DNA of 64,000 bases from an uncultured Spirochaetia bacterium (GTDB taxonomy: Bacteria > Spirochaetota > Brachyspiria > Brachyspirales > Brachyspiraceae): contig CAMRBQ010000006.1 of assembly GCA_947040495.1 (NCBI GenBank), positions 1 through 64,000 of the forward strand, read 5' to 3'. Under the pieces are notes generated by a model. That model ran no database searches. It had not been told where the DNA came from and saw nothing but the letters and a program-made list of their open reading frames with translations. A program made the translations under genes and the position numbers. Shown in pieces: positions 38,664-47,992 of this stretch. Position 1 is the first letter of the stretch, and each line of letters begins with the position of its first letter.

Positions 38664-39389
38664 CTACTTTGGTAAAATAGTGTTTGTAAGTCGCTCATAA
38701 ATATATTTACAAAGTACATTAAGGTCAAAGTCAGATATCTTATGAAAAAGAACCGCACATGCTGAACCTTTCTTCGCAGTAACTAATGCGGAGCTAGATA
38801 CCCTTGCAGAACCAATTTGCATCTGAAAATTATTAACAATTTGCCTTATTTGTATTTCACTATCCTCTACTGTGGATGTCAATGTAAATGCCACTCCACC
38901 AACAGAAATATCTGTAGCCTTACCACTTACTATCTTATGAGTAACAGGCGAACGAAAAGCTACTGTTATAACCTCTGTAGGCGCAGGTTTGACACGCACA
39001 TGTTTTCTTTGAGGCATATCTACATTTGCCTTTTCTAATATAGTATGTAGTCTTTGTACTATCTCCTTCTCATTGAAAGGTTTTAATAGATAACCAACAA
39101 TACCAAGTTTCAACATATCTATAACAAATTGTTTTGATGGATCTAATATATGCACAATAATTTTTATATTTTCATACTTCTCATCTGATCTTAATATTTT
39201 AATTAATTGAAGCATCTCTTTATCTGTTTCATCAACCTCTATAATAGCAAGAGAAAAAGGTTTCTTTGCTAAGGATGTCAACAGCTCTCTTTTGTCTTTT
39301 ATTACGACAACCTCATATCCAGAAGATAAAAGCGTAATTATAAAGCCTTCTCTAACCTGTTGAGAAGAATCATAAACAAGAAGTCTCAT
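38664..39389 (-). CDS. Atypical response regulator with PilZ domain
   Basis: A 241-aa protein: receiver domain (about 1-118) plus PilZ c-di-GMP-binding domain (about 128-240). In the receiver the switch lysine (GYLLKPF) is present, but the usual phosphoacceptor position in strand 3 (LAIIEVDE) reads Glu51 and the acidic pair is reduced to Asp7. Phosphorylation is therefore doubtful. The PilZ part has the RKHVR motif (RxxxR) and the ATDISVGGVAF motif (D/NxSxxG), so c-di-GMP binding is likely. AAGGGGA precedes the ATG. It lies between hydE and rseP with no obvious partner kinase. Confidence 0.85.
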   Translation of the reverse strand: MRLLVYDSSQQVREGFIITLLSSGYEVVVIKDKRELLTSLAKKPFSLAIIEVDETDKEMLQLIKILRSDEKYENIKIIVHILDPSKQFVIDMLKLGIVGYLLKPFNEKEIVQRLHTILEKANVDMPQRKHVRVKPAPTEVITVAFRSPVTHKIVSGKATDISVGGVAFTLTSTVEDSEIQIRQIVNNFQMQIGSARVSSSALVTAKKGSACAVLFHKISDFDLNVLCKYIYERLTNTILPK

Positions 39390-39459
39390 CTCATTTTCCC
39401 CTTATGTTTTATGTGAAAAAACAATAAATCTATATTATATTGCGTTTTCATTTATTTTC

Positions 39460-40806
39460 CTATTTAAATAGGAATGTTATATCATTAGCTGTAATAAGTA
39501 TAGCCAATGTTATTAAAATTGAAGCACCAACAATCTGTATCTTAGAAAGTATTGCTCTATTCACTCTACGCCTAGATATTATCTCAATCAAAGCAACAAC
39601 AATCATCCCACCATCAACCACAGGCAATGGCAAAAGATTCATAAAAAACAATATCAAACTTATTATAGCACCTAATTGTAAAAAGGTATATATACTACTC
39701 TTTGCAATTTGAGCTGTCATCTGTATTATACGTACAGGACCTCCCAAACTCTCTCTAATAGGAAGTTTACCAGTAAATAATAAGCCAAGTCCATTAACAT
39801 ATTGAACTAGATAATTTTTTGTTTCAACAAAAGATTTACCTACAGCACTAAATATTGGCAAGCCTTCTATAATCTCTTCATCTAGCACATCTATTTTAAA
39901 CATAACACCGATAGAGCCCATACCATTATTTTCGCCAATCATTATCTCTCTATCTATTTGCTCACCATTTCTTAGAATAGTTAATGTAGCTTTTGTATTT
40001 GCATTATCCATAACATATGGACGAAACTCTGATACATATGATATATTTGTACCATTTATTGCAAGTATGGTATCGCCTTCTTCAAGACCAATGTCTTGTG
40101 CGGGGGAATCATCAATTATATTTTCAAGTGTAAGCGAATGACCAAATGTAAAACCCAAAGAACCATTTGCACTATTCAGTAAAGCCATAACCTCTTTCGA
40201 TGGCATTAATATATCAACATTTCTATCATTTCTTAAAACAGTAAATTTAACATTATCATTATCAACTATAGTATTTATATCAGATAATGCAAGCATAACA
40301 TCTCTATCTGTTTTTACACTCTTATCATTTACAGATATTATTGTGTCACCTGCTCGCATCCCATATTTATATGCAAATGATTGAGTATCATCACCACCAA
40401 TATAACTAGCATTTTCATACACATCTACTGTTGGCAAAAATGTTATTTGCTTTGTTGGCAACATAAAAAGTGCAGTAAATATAAAAACGGCAAATACATA
40501 ATTAAAAAACGGGCCTGTGAAATATATAAATATTCTTTTGATAGGCGATATATTTATAAAATTATCTTCATCATCTTTACTATTGGCATCATCAGCATTT
40601 TCACCCTTAAACTTACAATATCCCCCAAAAGGAAGTACCGCTATTTGAAAACGAACATCTCGTATTGTCTTCTTTAAAATAGTCGGCCCAAAACCAATTG
40701 AAAAAACTTCAACAGGAACTTTCATTGCAACGCCGGCTAAAAAATGCCCCAACTCATGTATAAATACTAAAATGCCTAGTAGCATAAAAGCTGCTATTAT
40801 ATTCAT
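39460..40806 (-). CDS. rseP: RseP/site-2 protease family intramembrane zinc protease
   Basis: A 448-aa membrane metalloprotease with HELGH (His17, His21) in the first helix, two PDZ domains (about 130-200 and 215-295; GMRAGDTIISVND and GLEEGDTILAINGT), and the C-terminal LLPLPVVDGG motif that supplies the third zinc ligand. It cuts membrane-bound substrates such as anti-sigma factors or signal-peptide remnants. Members in this arrangement are also called RIP metalloprotease. The start is the ATG at 40806. Neighbours give no information on the substrate. Confidence 0.93.
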   Translation of the reverse strand: MNIIAAFMLLGILVFIHELGHFLAGVAMKVPVEVFSIGFGPTILKKTIRDVRFQIAVLPFGGYCKFKGENADDANSKDDEDNFINISPIKRIFIYFTGPFFNYVFAVFIFTALFMLPTKQITFLPTVDVYENASYIGGDDTQSFAYKYGMRAGDTIISVNDKSVKTDRDVMLALSDINTIVDNDNVKFTVLRNDRNVDILMPSKEVMALLNSANGSLGFTFGHSLTLENIIDDSPAQDIGLEEGDTILAINGTNISYVSEFRPYVMDNANTKATLTILRNGEQIDREIMIGENNGMGSIGVMFKIDVLDEEIIEGLPIFSAVGKSFVETKNYLVQYVNGLGLLFTGKLPIRESLGGPVRIIQMTAQIAKSSIYTFLQLGAIISLILFFMNLLPLPVVDGGMIVVALIEIISRRRVNRAILSKIQIVGASILITLAILITANDITFLFK

Positions 40807-40920
40807 ATTTGTTAATTATATCTCCATTTTATTAGTAATGAATACTATATACTAATTTTACATTATAATCAATTTATTTTTACTATATAAATATGTATTA
40901 AAGCAAAGAAAAAGAAAAAT

Positions 40921-42090
40921 CTATTTATCAAAAATATTCATAGACCTATCAAGTATACCATTAATATAGGCAAATACCATACCATAATTAGTAATATTTA
41001 TATTACTATTCAATATTACTTGCAACCTATGATTTATCTCTGTTCTAGTTTTCATGCATCCGCCACATTGTATTATAAGGCTATATTTTTCAATATCTTT
41101 TGGTATAGCAGTATCAGCCGAAATAAAATCAAAAACTATATTTTTATTTGTTCTTTTTTTTATTATATTAGGAATTTTTACCCGACCTATATCTTCACAT
41201 GTATGTTTATGAGTACATGATTCTAAAATCAATACATTGTCATTATCTTGTAGTCTATCAATTTTATATGCCCCTTCTTTATATCTAAAAATGTCTCCCT
41301 TTTGTCTTGCAAATAATATACTAAAACTTGTTAGGGCAATGCTATCATCAAATGCTTTTGCAACCATATCAAAAACTTGGCTATCTGTTATGATAAGGTT
41401 TACATCTATATTTTTTTTCTTGAACAATTCTATCTCTGTTTCTTTTATAACAATAGCAATAGAGTTGTTATCTAGCAGTTCTCTCAATACATTAACCTGT
41501 GGCAATATCAGTCTTCCAACTGGTGCGGATATATCGACTGGAACAACTAAGAGCACTGTGTCGCCTTTATTAACAATATCATATAAAAGTGAATTTTCAG
41601 CTTTTGGTTTTAATAATTTCAATCTATCAAGCAGAGAGTCTATTCCCTCATGCGTTTTGCTACTCACATAAATTAACTTACTACCATACTTTTTTATAAT
41701 TTCATCTTTTGGCTTTGATAAATCTATTTTATTATAAATAATCAGATATGGAATTTTATAATAATCAAATATAGAAATGAGCTCACCCTCATATTCGCCA
41801 TATATATTATCAGTTATAACGACAAGAGCAATATCTATAGATTCTATAATATGCTTTGTTTTTTCAATTCTTTTTTGTCCAAGGCTCGTGTTATCATCAA
41901 TACCCGCCGTGTCAATTAAAACACTCGCTCCTATTCCATTGAGCTCAATTGTTTTTTTTACAGGGTCTGTTGTAGTGCCCTTTTCTTCTGATACTATAGC
42001 AATATCTTGACCTATCAATCTATTCAAAAGTGAACTCTTGCCTGTATTTGTTCTACCAAATATACCTATATATGTTCTTGCAATAGACAT
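40921..42090 (-). CDS. hydF: [FeFe] hydrogenase maturation GTPase HydF
   Basis: A 389-aa protein: a Ras-like GTPase with P-loop GRTNTGKS (12-19), DTAGID switch and NKID recognition motif, a dimerisation part, and a C-terminal Fe-S domain with CTHKHTC and IIQCGGCM that supplies cluster ligands. HydF is the scaffold on which HydE and HydG products are assembled before transfer to hydrogenase. The strong ribosome-binding site GAGAGGGG supports the ATG at 42090. Confidence 0.92.
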   Translation of the reverse strand: MSIARTYIGIFGRTNTGKSSLLNRLIGQDIAIVSEEKGTTTDPVKKTIELNGIGASVLIDTAGIDDNTSLGQKRIEKTKHIIESIDIALVVITDNIYGEYEGELISIFDYYKIPYLIIYNKIDLSKPKDEIIKKYGSKLIYVSSKTHEGIDSLLDRLKLLKPKAENSLLYDIVNKGDTVLLVVPVDISAPVGRLILPQVNVLRELLDNNSIAIVIKETEIELFKKKNIDVNLIITDSQVFDMVAKAFDDSIALTSFSILFARQKGDIFRYKEGAYKIDRLQDNDNVLILESCTHKHTCEDIGRVKIPNIIKKRTNKNIVFDFISADTAIPKDIEKYSLIIQCGGCMKTRTEINHRLQVILNSNINITNYGMVFAYINGILDRSMNIFDK

Positions 42091-42146
42091 AAATATACCC
42101 CTCTCTCTTTCGTTGATTCTTAATGTAGATTATATATACAAAAAAA

Positions 42147-42797
42147 TTATTTCAAAAAACAAACTATAGAAAAATCATTTTGCGAATAACTATCTACAAT
42201 AGAAATATGTTTTAGCCTACTACTGTATGTGTTTTTTATTTTATTTAAAATGTTATCTTTGTCATAATAAAAATATTTTGGACCAAATGTATTTTCAGAT
42301 TTTTTATCGAGCAAGTTAAAACAAATTCCATCGACAGCTAATTCAAAAAACTTTTTTATAGCATTATCCAAGAAATCCAAATTACAACCCATGTCCAAAT
42401 TAAATATTCCAGATGAATATATATAATTATATTTTTTATCAGAAGAAGCATTGCATATATTATCTTTATAAAAAATATCTCTATCAAAAAAATTAGCATC
42501 TATATTTTTAAATTTTTTCTTGGCCGACAAAACAACCATTTCTTTAAGTATATCAATTCCAGTATATATTATTTTTTCATCTAATTTGTCTAAGTATTGT
42601 GCAAAATTACCAAGACCAGAACCTATATCTAAGACACTTTTATTTTTAATATATAGCCCAAAATTATCTACAAATATTTTAAACCTATCCTCTTGTGCAT
42701 CTTTAGATTCCCAATCGAGTATTTGATAATCCTCTAAACCATTTTTATCAATATTTTTTATATAATGATTATAAATTATATTATATCTATTATCCAT
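42147..42797 (-). CDS. Class I SAM-dependent methyltransferase
   Basis: A 216-aa protein with the Rossmann SAM loop SVLDIGSGLGNFAQYL (motif I), YTGIDILKEMV (motif II acidic residue) and NFFDRDIF. The C-terminal half is Lys/Asn-rich with few conserved residues. The substrate is unknown: it could modify a small molecule, lipid or protein. It ends 57 bases before hydF begins, so it may be cotranscribed with it. Confidence 0.83.
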   Translation of the reverse strand: MDNRYNIIYNHYIKNIDKNGLEDYQILDWESKDAQEDRFKIFVDNFGLYIKNKSVLDIGSGLGNFAQYLDKLDEKIIYTGIDILKEMVVLSAKKKFKNIDANFFDRDIFYKDNICNASSDKKYNYIYSSGIFNLDMGCNLDFLDNAIKKFFELAVDGICFNLLDKKSENTFGPKYFYYDKDNILNKIKNTYSSRLKHISIVDSYSQNDFSIVCFLK

Positions 42798-42893
42798 AAT
42801 TAACTATTAGTATATATAATTAATTAACAAATTAAAACAGCTACATCTTTAATTAAATTGAAATAAGAGAAAAAATTGTTTATAATCTAATCT

Positions 42894-44063
42894 ATGAAAA
42901 GTAAACAACAATTTTATACAAAAATACTTGAAAACTTTGACAGGCTTTCTCATGATGAGATAAAGCGTGTTTTCACCCAGCTTAGCAATTTATATAACAC
43001 ACAACTATTAGTAGCAGAGAATCTTGAAGAAGGTGTCATCGCTATAAACAATGAAGAACAGATACTCTTCCTCAATAAAAAAGCAATGTTTTTTCTAAAT
43101 ATAACTCAAGATATTGAAGGCAAAAATTTGGATGAATGTATAAGCTCTGATTCATTTGCATATATAATTGTAGAACTAAGCAAATCAAAAACAACCATAG
43201 AAAATACTATACTCCAAGATAAAAACAGTGGACGTATTTTGCAAATAAATATACTGCCACTTGGACATGAAGGGCGTATAGAGGGCTCACTTATATTAAT
43301 ATTTGATATAACTAATTTATGGCTACAATCTCAAAAATTAAAAAGAGTAGAACAATTGGCATCGCTTACAACAGTGGTTGCAAGTGTAGCTCATGAAATA
43401 AAAAACCCGCTTGGTTCAATATCTATATATATACAACTCATAGAAAAAATACTTAATAGATTAGAAATAGATAAAGACAATAGCGAGGAGCTACATCAAT
43501 ATTGTTCTATTGTAAAAGAAGAAATAAATAGGCTTGAAGACACTGTAAACTCTTTTTTATTTTCTGTGCGCACTATTAACTTAAACTTAGAAGAACATGA
43601 TATATGCAAAATCATGACAAATACAGTAACATTTTTACAACATGAAATAAAAGAAACTAATATAAAAATAGAAATAAATTCTAAAGAAGAACATATCAAT
43701 ATGATGCTCGATATAAAATATATTAAACAAGCATTTATAAATATAATACAAAACTCAATAGATGCTTTGAAAGATAAAAAAAATAAAAACATTAAAATAA
43801 ATCTACATAAAGACAATTCTAATGTATTTATTTATATATTAGACGATGGAGACGGCATAAAAAAATCAAATATATCAAAGGTATTTGAACCATATTTCAC
43901 AACAAAAGACAATGGCACAGGGCTTGGTCTCACAAATGTTATGCGTATTATAGAGGCACATAATGGCACAATGGAAATATCAAGTGAACAAAATATTGGC
44001 ACAGAGGTTTTAATTAAACTACCCATTATGTCTATGGATAAAAGACTAGTTTCTGTAAAATAA
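42894..44063 (+). CDS. PAS-domain sensor histidine kinase (NtrB-like, soluble)
   Basis: A 389-aa kinase without membrane helices. A PAS domain (about 50-150) is followed by HisKA with the phospho-accepting His167 in VAHEIKNPLGS, then a HATPase domain with the N-box (INIIQNSIDAL), G1 (LDDGDGI) and G2 (DNGTGLGL) boxes. The build resembles cytosolic NtrB/AtoS-type kinases. No response regulator is next to it. It is divergent from the methyltransferase and convergent with the 597-aa gene. Confidence 0.9.
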   Translation: MKSKQQFYTKILENFDRLSHDEIKRVFTQLSNLYNTQLLVAENLEEGVIAINNEEQILFLNKKAMFFLNITQDIEGKNLDECISSDSFAYIIVELSKSKTTIENTILQDKNSGRILQINILPLGHEGRIEGSLILIFDITNLWLQSQKLKRVEQLASLTTVVASVAHEIKNPLGSISIYIQLIEKILNRLEIDKDNSEELHQYCSIVKEEINRLEDTVNSFLFSVRTINLNLEEHDICKIMTNTVTFLQHEIKETNIKIEINSKEEHINMMLDIKYIKQAFINIIQNSIDALKDKKNKNIKINLHKDNSNVFIYILDDGDGIKKSNISKVFEPYFTTKDNGTGLGLTNVMRIIEAHNGTMEISSEQNIGTEVLIKLPIMSMDKRLVSVK

Positions 44064-44079
44064 TAATTCAAATTATTTT

Positions 44080-45873
44080 TTAGCTATCCTCATTTTTGGT
44101 TGAATCATAAACCAAAAGTTGGGCGGCATCATTAGCTTCTTCTTTACTATCATCTGTATCAACAACTACTTCGCTAATGCTATCCACTTCATCATCATTG
44201 TTATTATCATCATCTACAAATATACCATTACCAGACAATTCTCCTTGAGTAATTAAATAATGTAAAGCAGAGACATAATAGAATGTCTCTGTCAAAGCCT
44301 GTATAACAGTATAGCCCGATAATTTTTTATTTTCACCTGTCATAATCAAATCAAGTTTTAATACATCATCTGGATTTGCAATAACTCTTTCTCTTTCTTT
44401 TTTATCAAGCATAAGTTTGTCCATAGACATTTTTAATGATGATATAATCGAATAATATGAATCCCTTAATTTTTTAGATGCTATAGACCTTTGAGAATTT
44501 TTATCTCTTAATAGCTTGCTCTTGCGAATATCTGTTATATTCATATCCTTTTCTATAACGCTTATATTTTTAGAAACAGCAATATATTCATTAAGCCTAT
44601 TTCTTAAATCAGAAACTGAAATAGTAGCATTAGTAAATTCTCCTAAATAATCAATTTTTTGATGGTCATCGAAAAGCATATTATATTTTACATATTTTGC
44701 TAAAAATACTATAGAATATTCTTTATCTAATAAATCAAACAAAACCTTAATTCTAAATACTTTGTCTCTCTCATCCAAAAAACACATGTCATCAAAATTA
44801 GATATATTAGATTTTATTTTTTTATAATCCACAATATTATTTACTAATTTTAATCCTATATCTACTATCTTATCATGTTTGTTGCGGTTTTCTTTACCAA
44901 TATTTTTTTTAGCCTCTTCAACCATTTTATTTTTTAAATCTTCTTCCCTTATTCTTTTTATAGTATAATAACCAAAAACATCCTCTTCTCCAATATTAAG
45001 AAGCGTGATAATATCCTTTTCCAAAGAATCAATAGATGCATATTCCAAAAGAGAAAAAAGTTTTTTATAATAGACATTATATATAGTATCTACATTTTTT
45101 TTAAAAGTAGAAATTTGTTTATTTATTGATGAGTTGCCTATCTTATACAATTTAGCATATGCTAGAAAAGATTTTTCTGCCGCAATTTTTATTCTACTTG
45201 AATAATTTTTTGTAATATATAATGGCTTTATTATGGATATAATAGCATCCAAATAATCACTTGCTTTTAGATACTTCCCATTTGTCTCATACAATCGTAA
45301 AAATATTATATATGAACCTTCATTATAATTATCAATATATCTTTGAATCAATTCCAAATCTTCATCGCTTGTAAGTGCTTTTAATATTGTTTCATGATTT
45401 GTCTTTGCCACATCTGAACTCATCGCTGGTGGATATAAAGAATTAATTAATAAATTCTGACTTTCTAACATTATATTTGTTATATTTCCATTTACATAAT
45501 TATAAAATTTCTTTGAAACCTTAGAGCCAAACAATGTAATAACCTTATTTTTCCAAGCATTAAACCATAAGTCAAACTTTTTACCTATAGGAATCTGGAT
45601 TTTTTTTGTTGGTGTTTTTATAACTACAGGATTATCTTTAGTTTTAAGGACGGCTTCATTGTTATCTCTATTTAATAAAGAGCCCCCTTTTGATTTATCA
45701 TTTTCTACTAGAGCTCTATCTGTTTTTTTTTGAACTGTCCTCTTAGGCCTAGATTTTTTATTTGTAATAACCTCCCCACCACCCTCTACAAATTTATTGA
45801 ATAATTTTTTTCTATCCAATAAATCAATATTATCAATCTGTAATTTATCCTTCATAGCATCCAAGTCTTTCAT
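44080..45873 (-). CDS. Conserved-type hypothetical protein, 597 aa, function unknown
   Basis: I do not recognise this protein. It is cytosolic, with a Lys-rich disordered N-terminal 95 residues, a long mostly helical body (about 100-540) with regular Leu/Ile spacing, and an acidic Asp/Asn tail (about 550-597). There is no signal peptide, membrane helix or nucleotide-binding motif. Its length, intact frame and codon use match the neighbours, so it is a real gene. It may be one of the large spirochaete-restricted hypothetical families, but this is not established from the sequence. Confidence 0.7.
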   Translation of the reverse strand: MKDLDAMKDKLQIDNIDLLDRKKLFNKFVEGGGEVITNKKSRPKRTVQKKTDRALVENDKSKGGSLLNRDNNEAVLKTKDNPVVIKTPTKKIQIPIGKKFDLWFNAWKNKVITLFGSKVSKKFYNYVNGNITNIMLESQNLLINSLYPPAMSSDVAKTNHETILKALTSDEDLELIQRYIDNYNEGSYIIFLRLYETNGKYLKASDYLDAIISIIKPLYITKNYSSRIKIAAEKSFLAYAKLYKIGNSSINKQISTFKKNVDTIYNVYYKKLFSLLEYASIDSLEKDIITLLNIGEEDVFGYYTIKRIREEDLKNKMVEEAKKNIGKENRNKHDKIVDIGLKLVNNIVDYKKIKSNISNFDDMCFLDERDKVFRIKVLFDLLDKEYSIVFLAKYVKYNMLFDDHQKIDYLGEFTNATISVSDLRNRLNEYIAVSKNISVIEKDMNITDIRKSKLLRDKNSQRSIASKKLRDSYYSIISSLKMSMDKLMLDKKERERVIANPDDVLKLDLIMTGENKKLSGYTVIQALTETFYYVSALHYLITQGELSGNGIFVDDDNNNDDEVDSISEVVVDTDDSKEEANDAAQLLVYDSTKNEDS

Positions 45874-45990
45874 AATTTCACATCCATATTTGTATATTTT
45901 ATATCACTAAAAAATGTTAAACCTATTGACTTAAATTATATATAGATTTATCATTTTCTACAACAATATAAATTTCAGGATGGTATCAAT

Positions 45991-46464
45991 TTGTCAAAAT
46001 TAAAGGCAATAAAAAAATATATTGACAATGCTTATGTTTACCTAGATATAAAATCTAATAATAAAGAAGATGCATTAAAAGAAATATTGCTAGATTTGAA
46101 AAAAAAAGGTATAAACTTAGATACAAATAATATAATAACAAATATTTACAAAAAAGAAGGGATTAGTTCAAGTGGTTTAGGTTATGGCGTTGCCTTCCCT
46201 CATACATACACAGAAGATATCAATGATGAGATGATTATATTTGCCACATCAAAAAAAGGACTCACTTACAACTCTATCGATAATAAGCCCGTTCATTTAC
46301 TGATAATGTTTCTAACACCAAAGGCTCAATCTGGACAATATTTAGAACATTTGTCTATTTTAGCAAAGGTGTCACATTTTGCAATGCATGTTGTCCTTCT
46401 ACTCGAAGCAAAAACAGAAGAACAATTCAAAAAAGAAATTATAACCTTTATAGAAAACATTTAA
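45991..46464 (+). CDS. PTS EIIA (fructose/nitrogen type) domain protein
   Basis: A 157-aa single-domain EIIA of the fructose/PtsN class: GYGVAFPHTYT carries the phosphorylated His71, followed by VHLLIMFLTPKAQSGQYLEHLSILAKV. Such stand-alone proteins either pass phosphate to a sugar permease or act as regulators (PtsN). No EIIB/EIIC or HPr gene is near, which favours a regulatory role. The start is a TTG at 45991 with AGGATGG about 9 bases upstream; no ATG fits before the conserved part. Confidence 0.82.
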   Translation: MSKLKAIKKYIDNAYVYLDIKSNNKEDALKEILLDLKKKGINLDTNNIITNIYKKEGISSSGLGYGVAFPHTYTEDINDEMIIFATSKKGLTYNSIDNKPVHLLIMFLTPKAQSGQYLEHLSILAKVSHFAMHVVLLLEAKTEEQFKKEIITFIENI

Positions 46465-46482
46465 AAATAAAAACTATATCTA

Positions 46483-47199
46483 CTACCTTATAGTAACAAA
46501 GGAATGCTTAACATCCTTATCACTTGTTGCTATATTATAGTTCATAGGGTCTACTTCCCACTGTCCATCTACAATAAAATTATAGTAATATGGCCCAGGC
46601 ATTAATGATACTGTAATACGCCATATATTATCATCGCCCTTTTCCATTCTATATCTATCAGTATCAAAACCATATTTATTCAAGGCAAAGTTCACCTCTA
46701 AAGCATGTTCATTTTCATAAAAAAACGTTAGAGTGCCATCATCATTATAAAGAGGATTTGATCTATAATACTCTATATCTTCATCAATAGTGAAATAGCT
46801 AAGCTCTTGATTTTGAGAATCAAACATCATATTAGTCTGTAATGGATCATTTATCCATAAACCATCAACTCTATATTTATAGGGATATCGACCTGCTTTT
46901 ATTGGATTTTGGTATAAATAATAATATACACCATATCGCCCTTTTATTAGAGGGATACTATATTGCCAATCAATAAAATCACCAGACAATTCTACAATCC
47001 CATAATCTTCACCAAATGTAAATAGTATACCATCAGCAACCATCTTTGGTGGGCCGACTTCTTGTACATAGTAATATTTTAAAAGCCTTTCATAGCCTTT
47101 GTCTTCATCCGAAAACTCTAAAAAAGTTACTTCCTTTTCGGAACATCCGAAAAAAGCAAATATGCATAGTATAAAAAAGATATATTTTAGATTAAACAA
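46483..47199 (-). CDS. Lipoprotein with two glycogen-binding (CBM48-like) domains
   Basis: A 238-aa lipoprotein: signal peptide with lipobox FFGCSEKE, then two consecutive AMPK/isoamylase-N-like carbohydrate-binding modules. The first contains WQYSIPLIKGRYGVYYY and RYPYKYRVDGLWINDP; the second contains NIWRITVSLMPGPYYYNF and VDGQWEVDP. It would sit in the outer membrane or periplasm, probably binding alpha-glucan or interacting with proteins. It starts at a TTG (47199) with AGAGG upstream, 21 bases after fliS. Confidence 0.8.
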   Translation of the reverse strand: MFNLKYIFFILCIFAFFGCSEKEVTFLEFSDEDKGYERLLKYYYVQEVGPPKMVADGILFTFGEDYGIVELSGDFIDWQYSIPLIKGRYGVYYYLYQNPIKAGRYPYKYRVDGLWINDPLQTNMMFDSQNQELSYFTIDEDIEYYRSNPLYNDDGTLTFFYENEHALEVNFALNKYGFDTDRYRMEKGDDNIWRITVSLMPGPYYYNFIVDGQWEVDPMNYNIATSDKDVKHSFVTIR

Positions 47200-47220
47200 T
47201 TAAAAAAACCTCTGAGAAAT

Positions 47221-47658
47221 TTAACCAACAACATCCAATTTACTTGTACCATCTTTTGGTTTGTTATTAGTAGTATTTGTAGCACTATTCTTACTTACAA
47301 CAGAAGCCCAAGCCACTCTCAATTCTTTCAAATGGTCAATAATTTCAATAATTGGCTTCTTTTCTTTTGATATATTCGCCTCACTAAGCCTTTTATTCAT
47401 ATATATATAAATAGAAGAAAGCCTATGAGCAATGTCCCCCGCATCAAAATTTAATGAAGAAGAAAGTTCATATATAATATCCTGTGCCTTTACAATATTA
47501 TTATGAGCATCCTCTGTGCCATGCTTTTTATCTATGGATTTAATAGCATTTTCTAAATAAAGAATAGCCCCATCATATAGCATAACTATAAGTTTATCTT
47601 GTGAAGCCGTCACTATATCAATTTTTTTATAACGTCCCATAGCATTATTAGTATCCAA
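47221..47658 (-). CDS. fliS: Flagellar secretion chaperone FliS
   Basis: A 145-aa helical protein with the FliS signature (ASQDKLIVMLYDGAILYLENAIKSID; IVKAQDIIYELSSSLNFDAGDIAHRLSSIYIYMNKRL). FliS keeps flagellin unpolymerised before export. The start is a TTG at 47658 with AAGGAG seven bases upstream. The last 25 residues are an extra polar tail. fliD, the usual neighbour, is absent. Confidence 0.88.
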   Translation of the reverse strand: MDTNNAMGRYKKIDIVTASQDKLIVMLYDGAILYLENAIKSIDKKHGTEDAHNNIVKAQDIIYELSSSLNFDAGDIAHRLSSIYIYMNKRLSEANISKEKKPIIEIIDHLKELRVAWASVVSKNSATNTTNNKPKDGTSKLDVVG

Positions 47659-47675
47659 AATATAACTCCTTATAT

Positions 47676-47912
47676 TTAATCACTATTTATTTCTATATAA
47701 TCTATTTCTAAAAGACTTGCATGTCTAAAATTTTTATCAAACACAGTATTATCTTTAATATGAAAATCTGTCATCTCTATAACTAAGCCATGTTTCATAG
47801 TAAATTTTAAGCTTGGCATGAGAGAATCTTTGAAGTCATCGTTCTAAAAAAAATCATAAGAATAATACTCCGATAAATATCTTATCGATATTTTACAGAA
47901 ATCTATTAGCAT
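47676..47912 (-). pseudogene. Small ORF before fliS interrupted by an in-frame TAG
   Basis: In the 334-base gap between the sigma-factor gene and fliS, the minus strand has a 79-codon frame from ATG at 47912 to TAA at 47676. It is broken only by one TAG (after about 22 codons, right behind a T8 run). The downstream part can start at ATG 47819 and reads MPSLKFTMKHGLVIEMTDF, giving 47 aa. The stop is followed directly by the fliS ribosome-binding site, as in an operon. It could be a nonsense-mutated small gene, a 47-aa real gene, or chance. No family is recognised. Confidence 0.35.
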
Positions 47913-47992
47913 TTTCTTTAACTTTAATTTTCTAATTTTTGCTATTAATAGAGTATTAAATTTAAAAAATCAAGCCTATTTTATAAAAAAAA

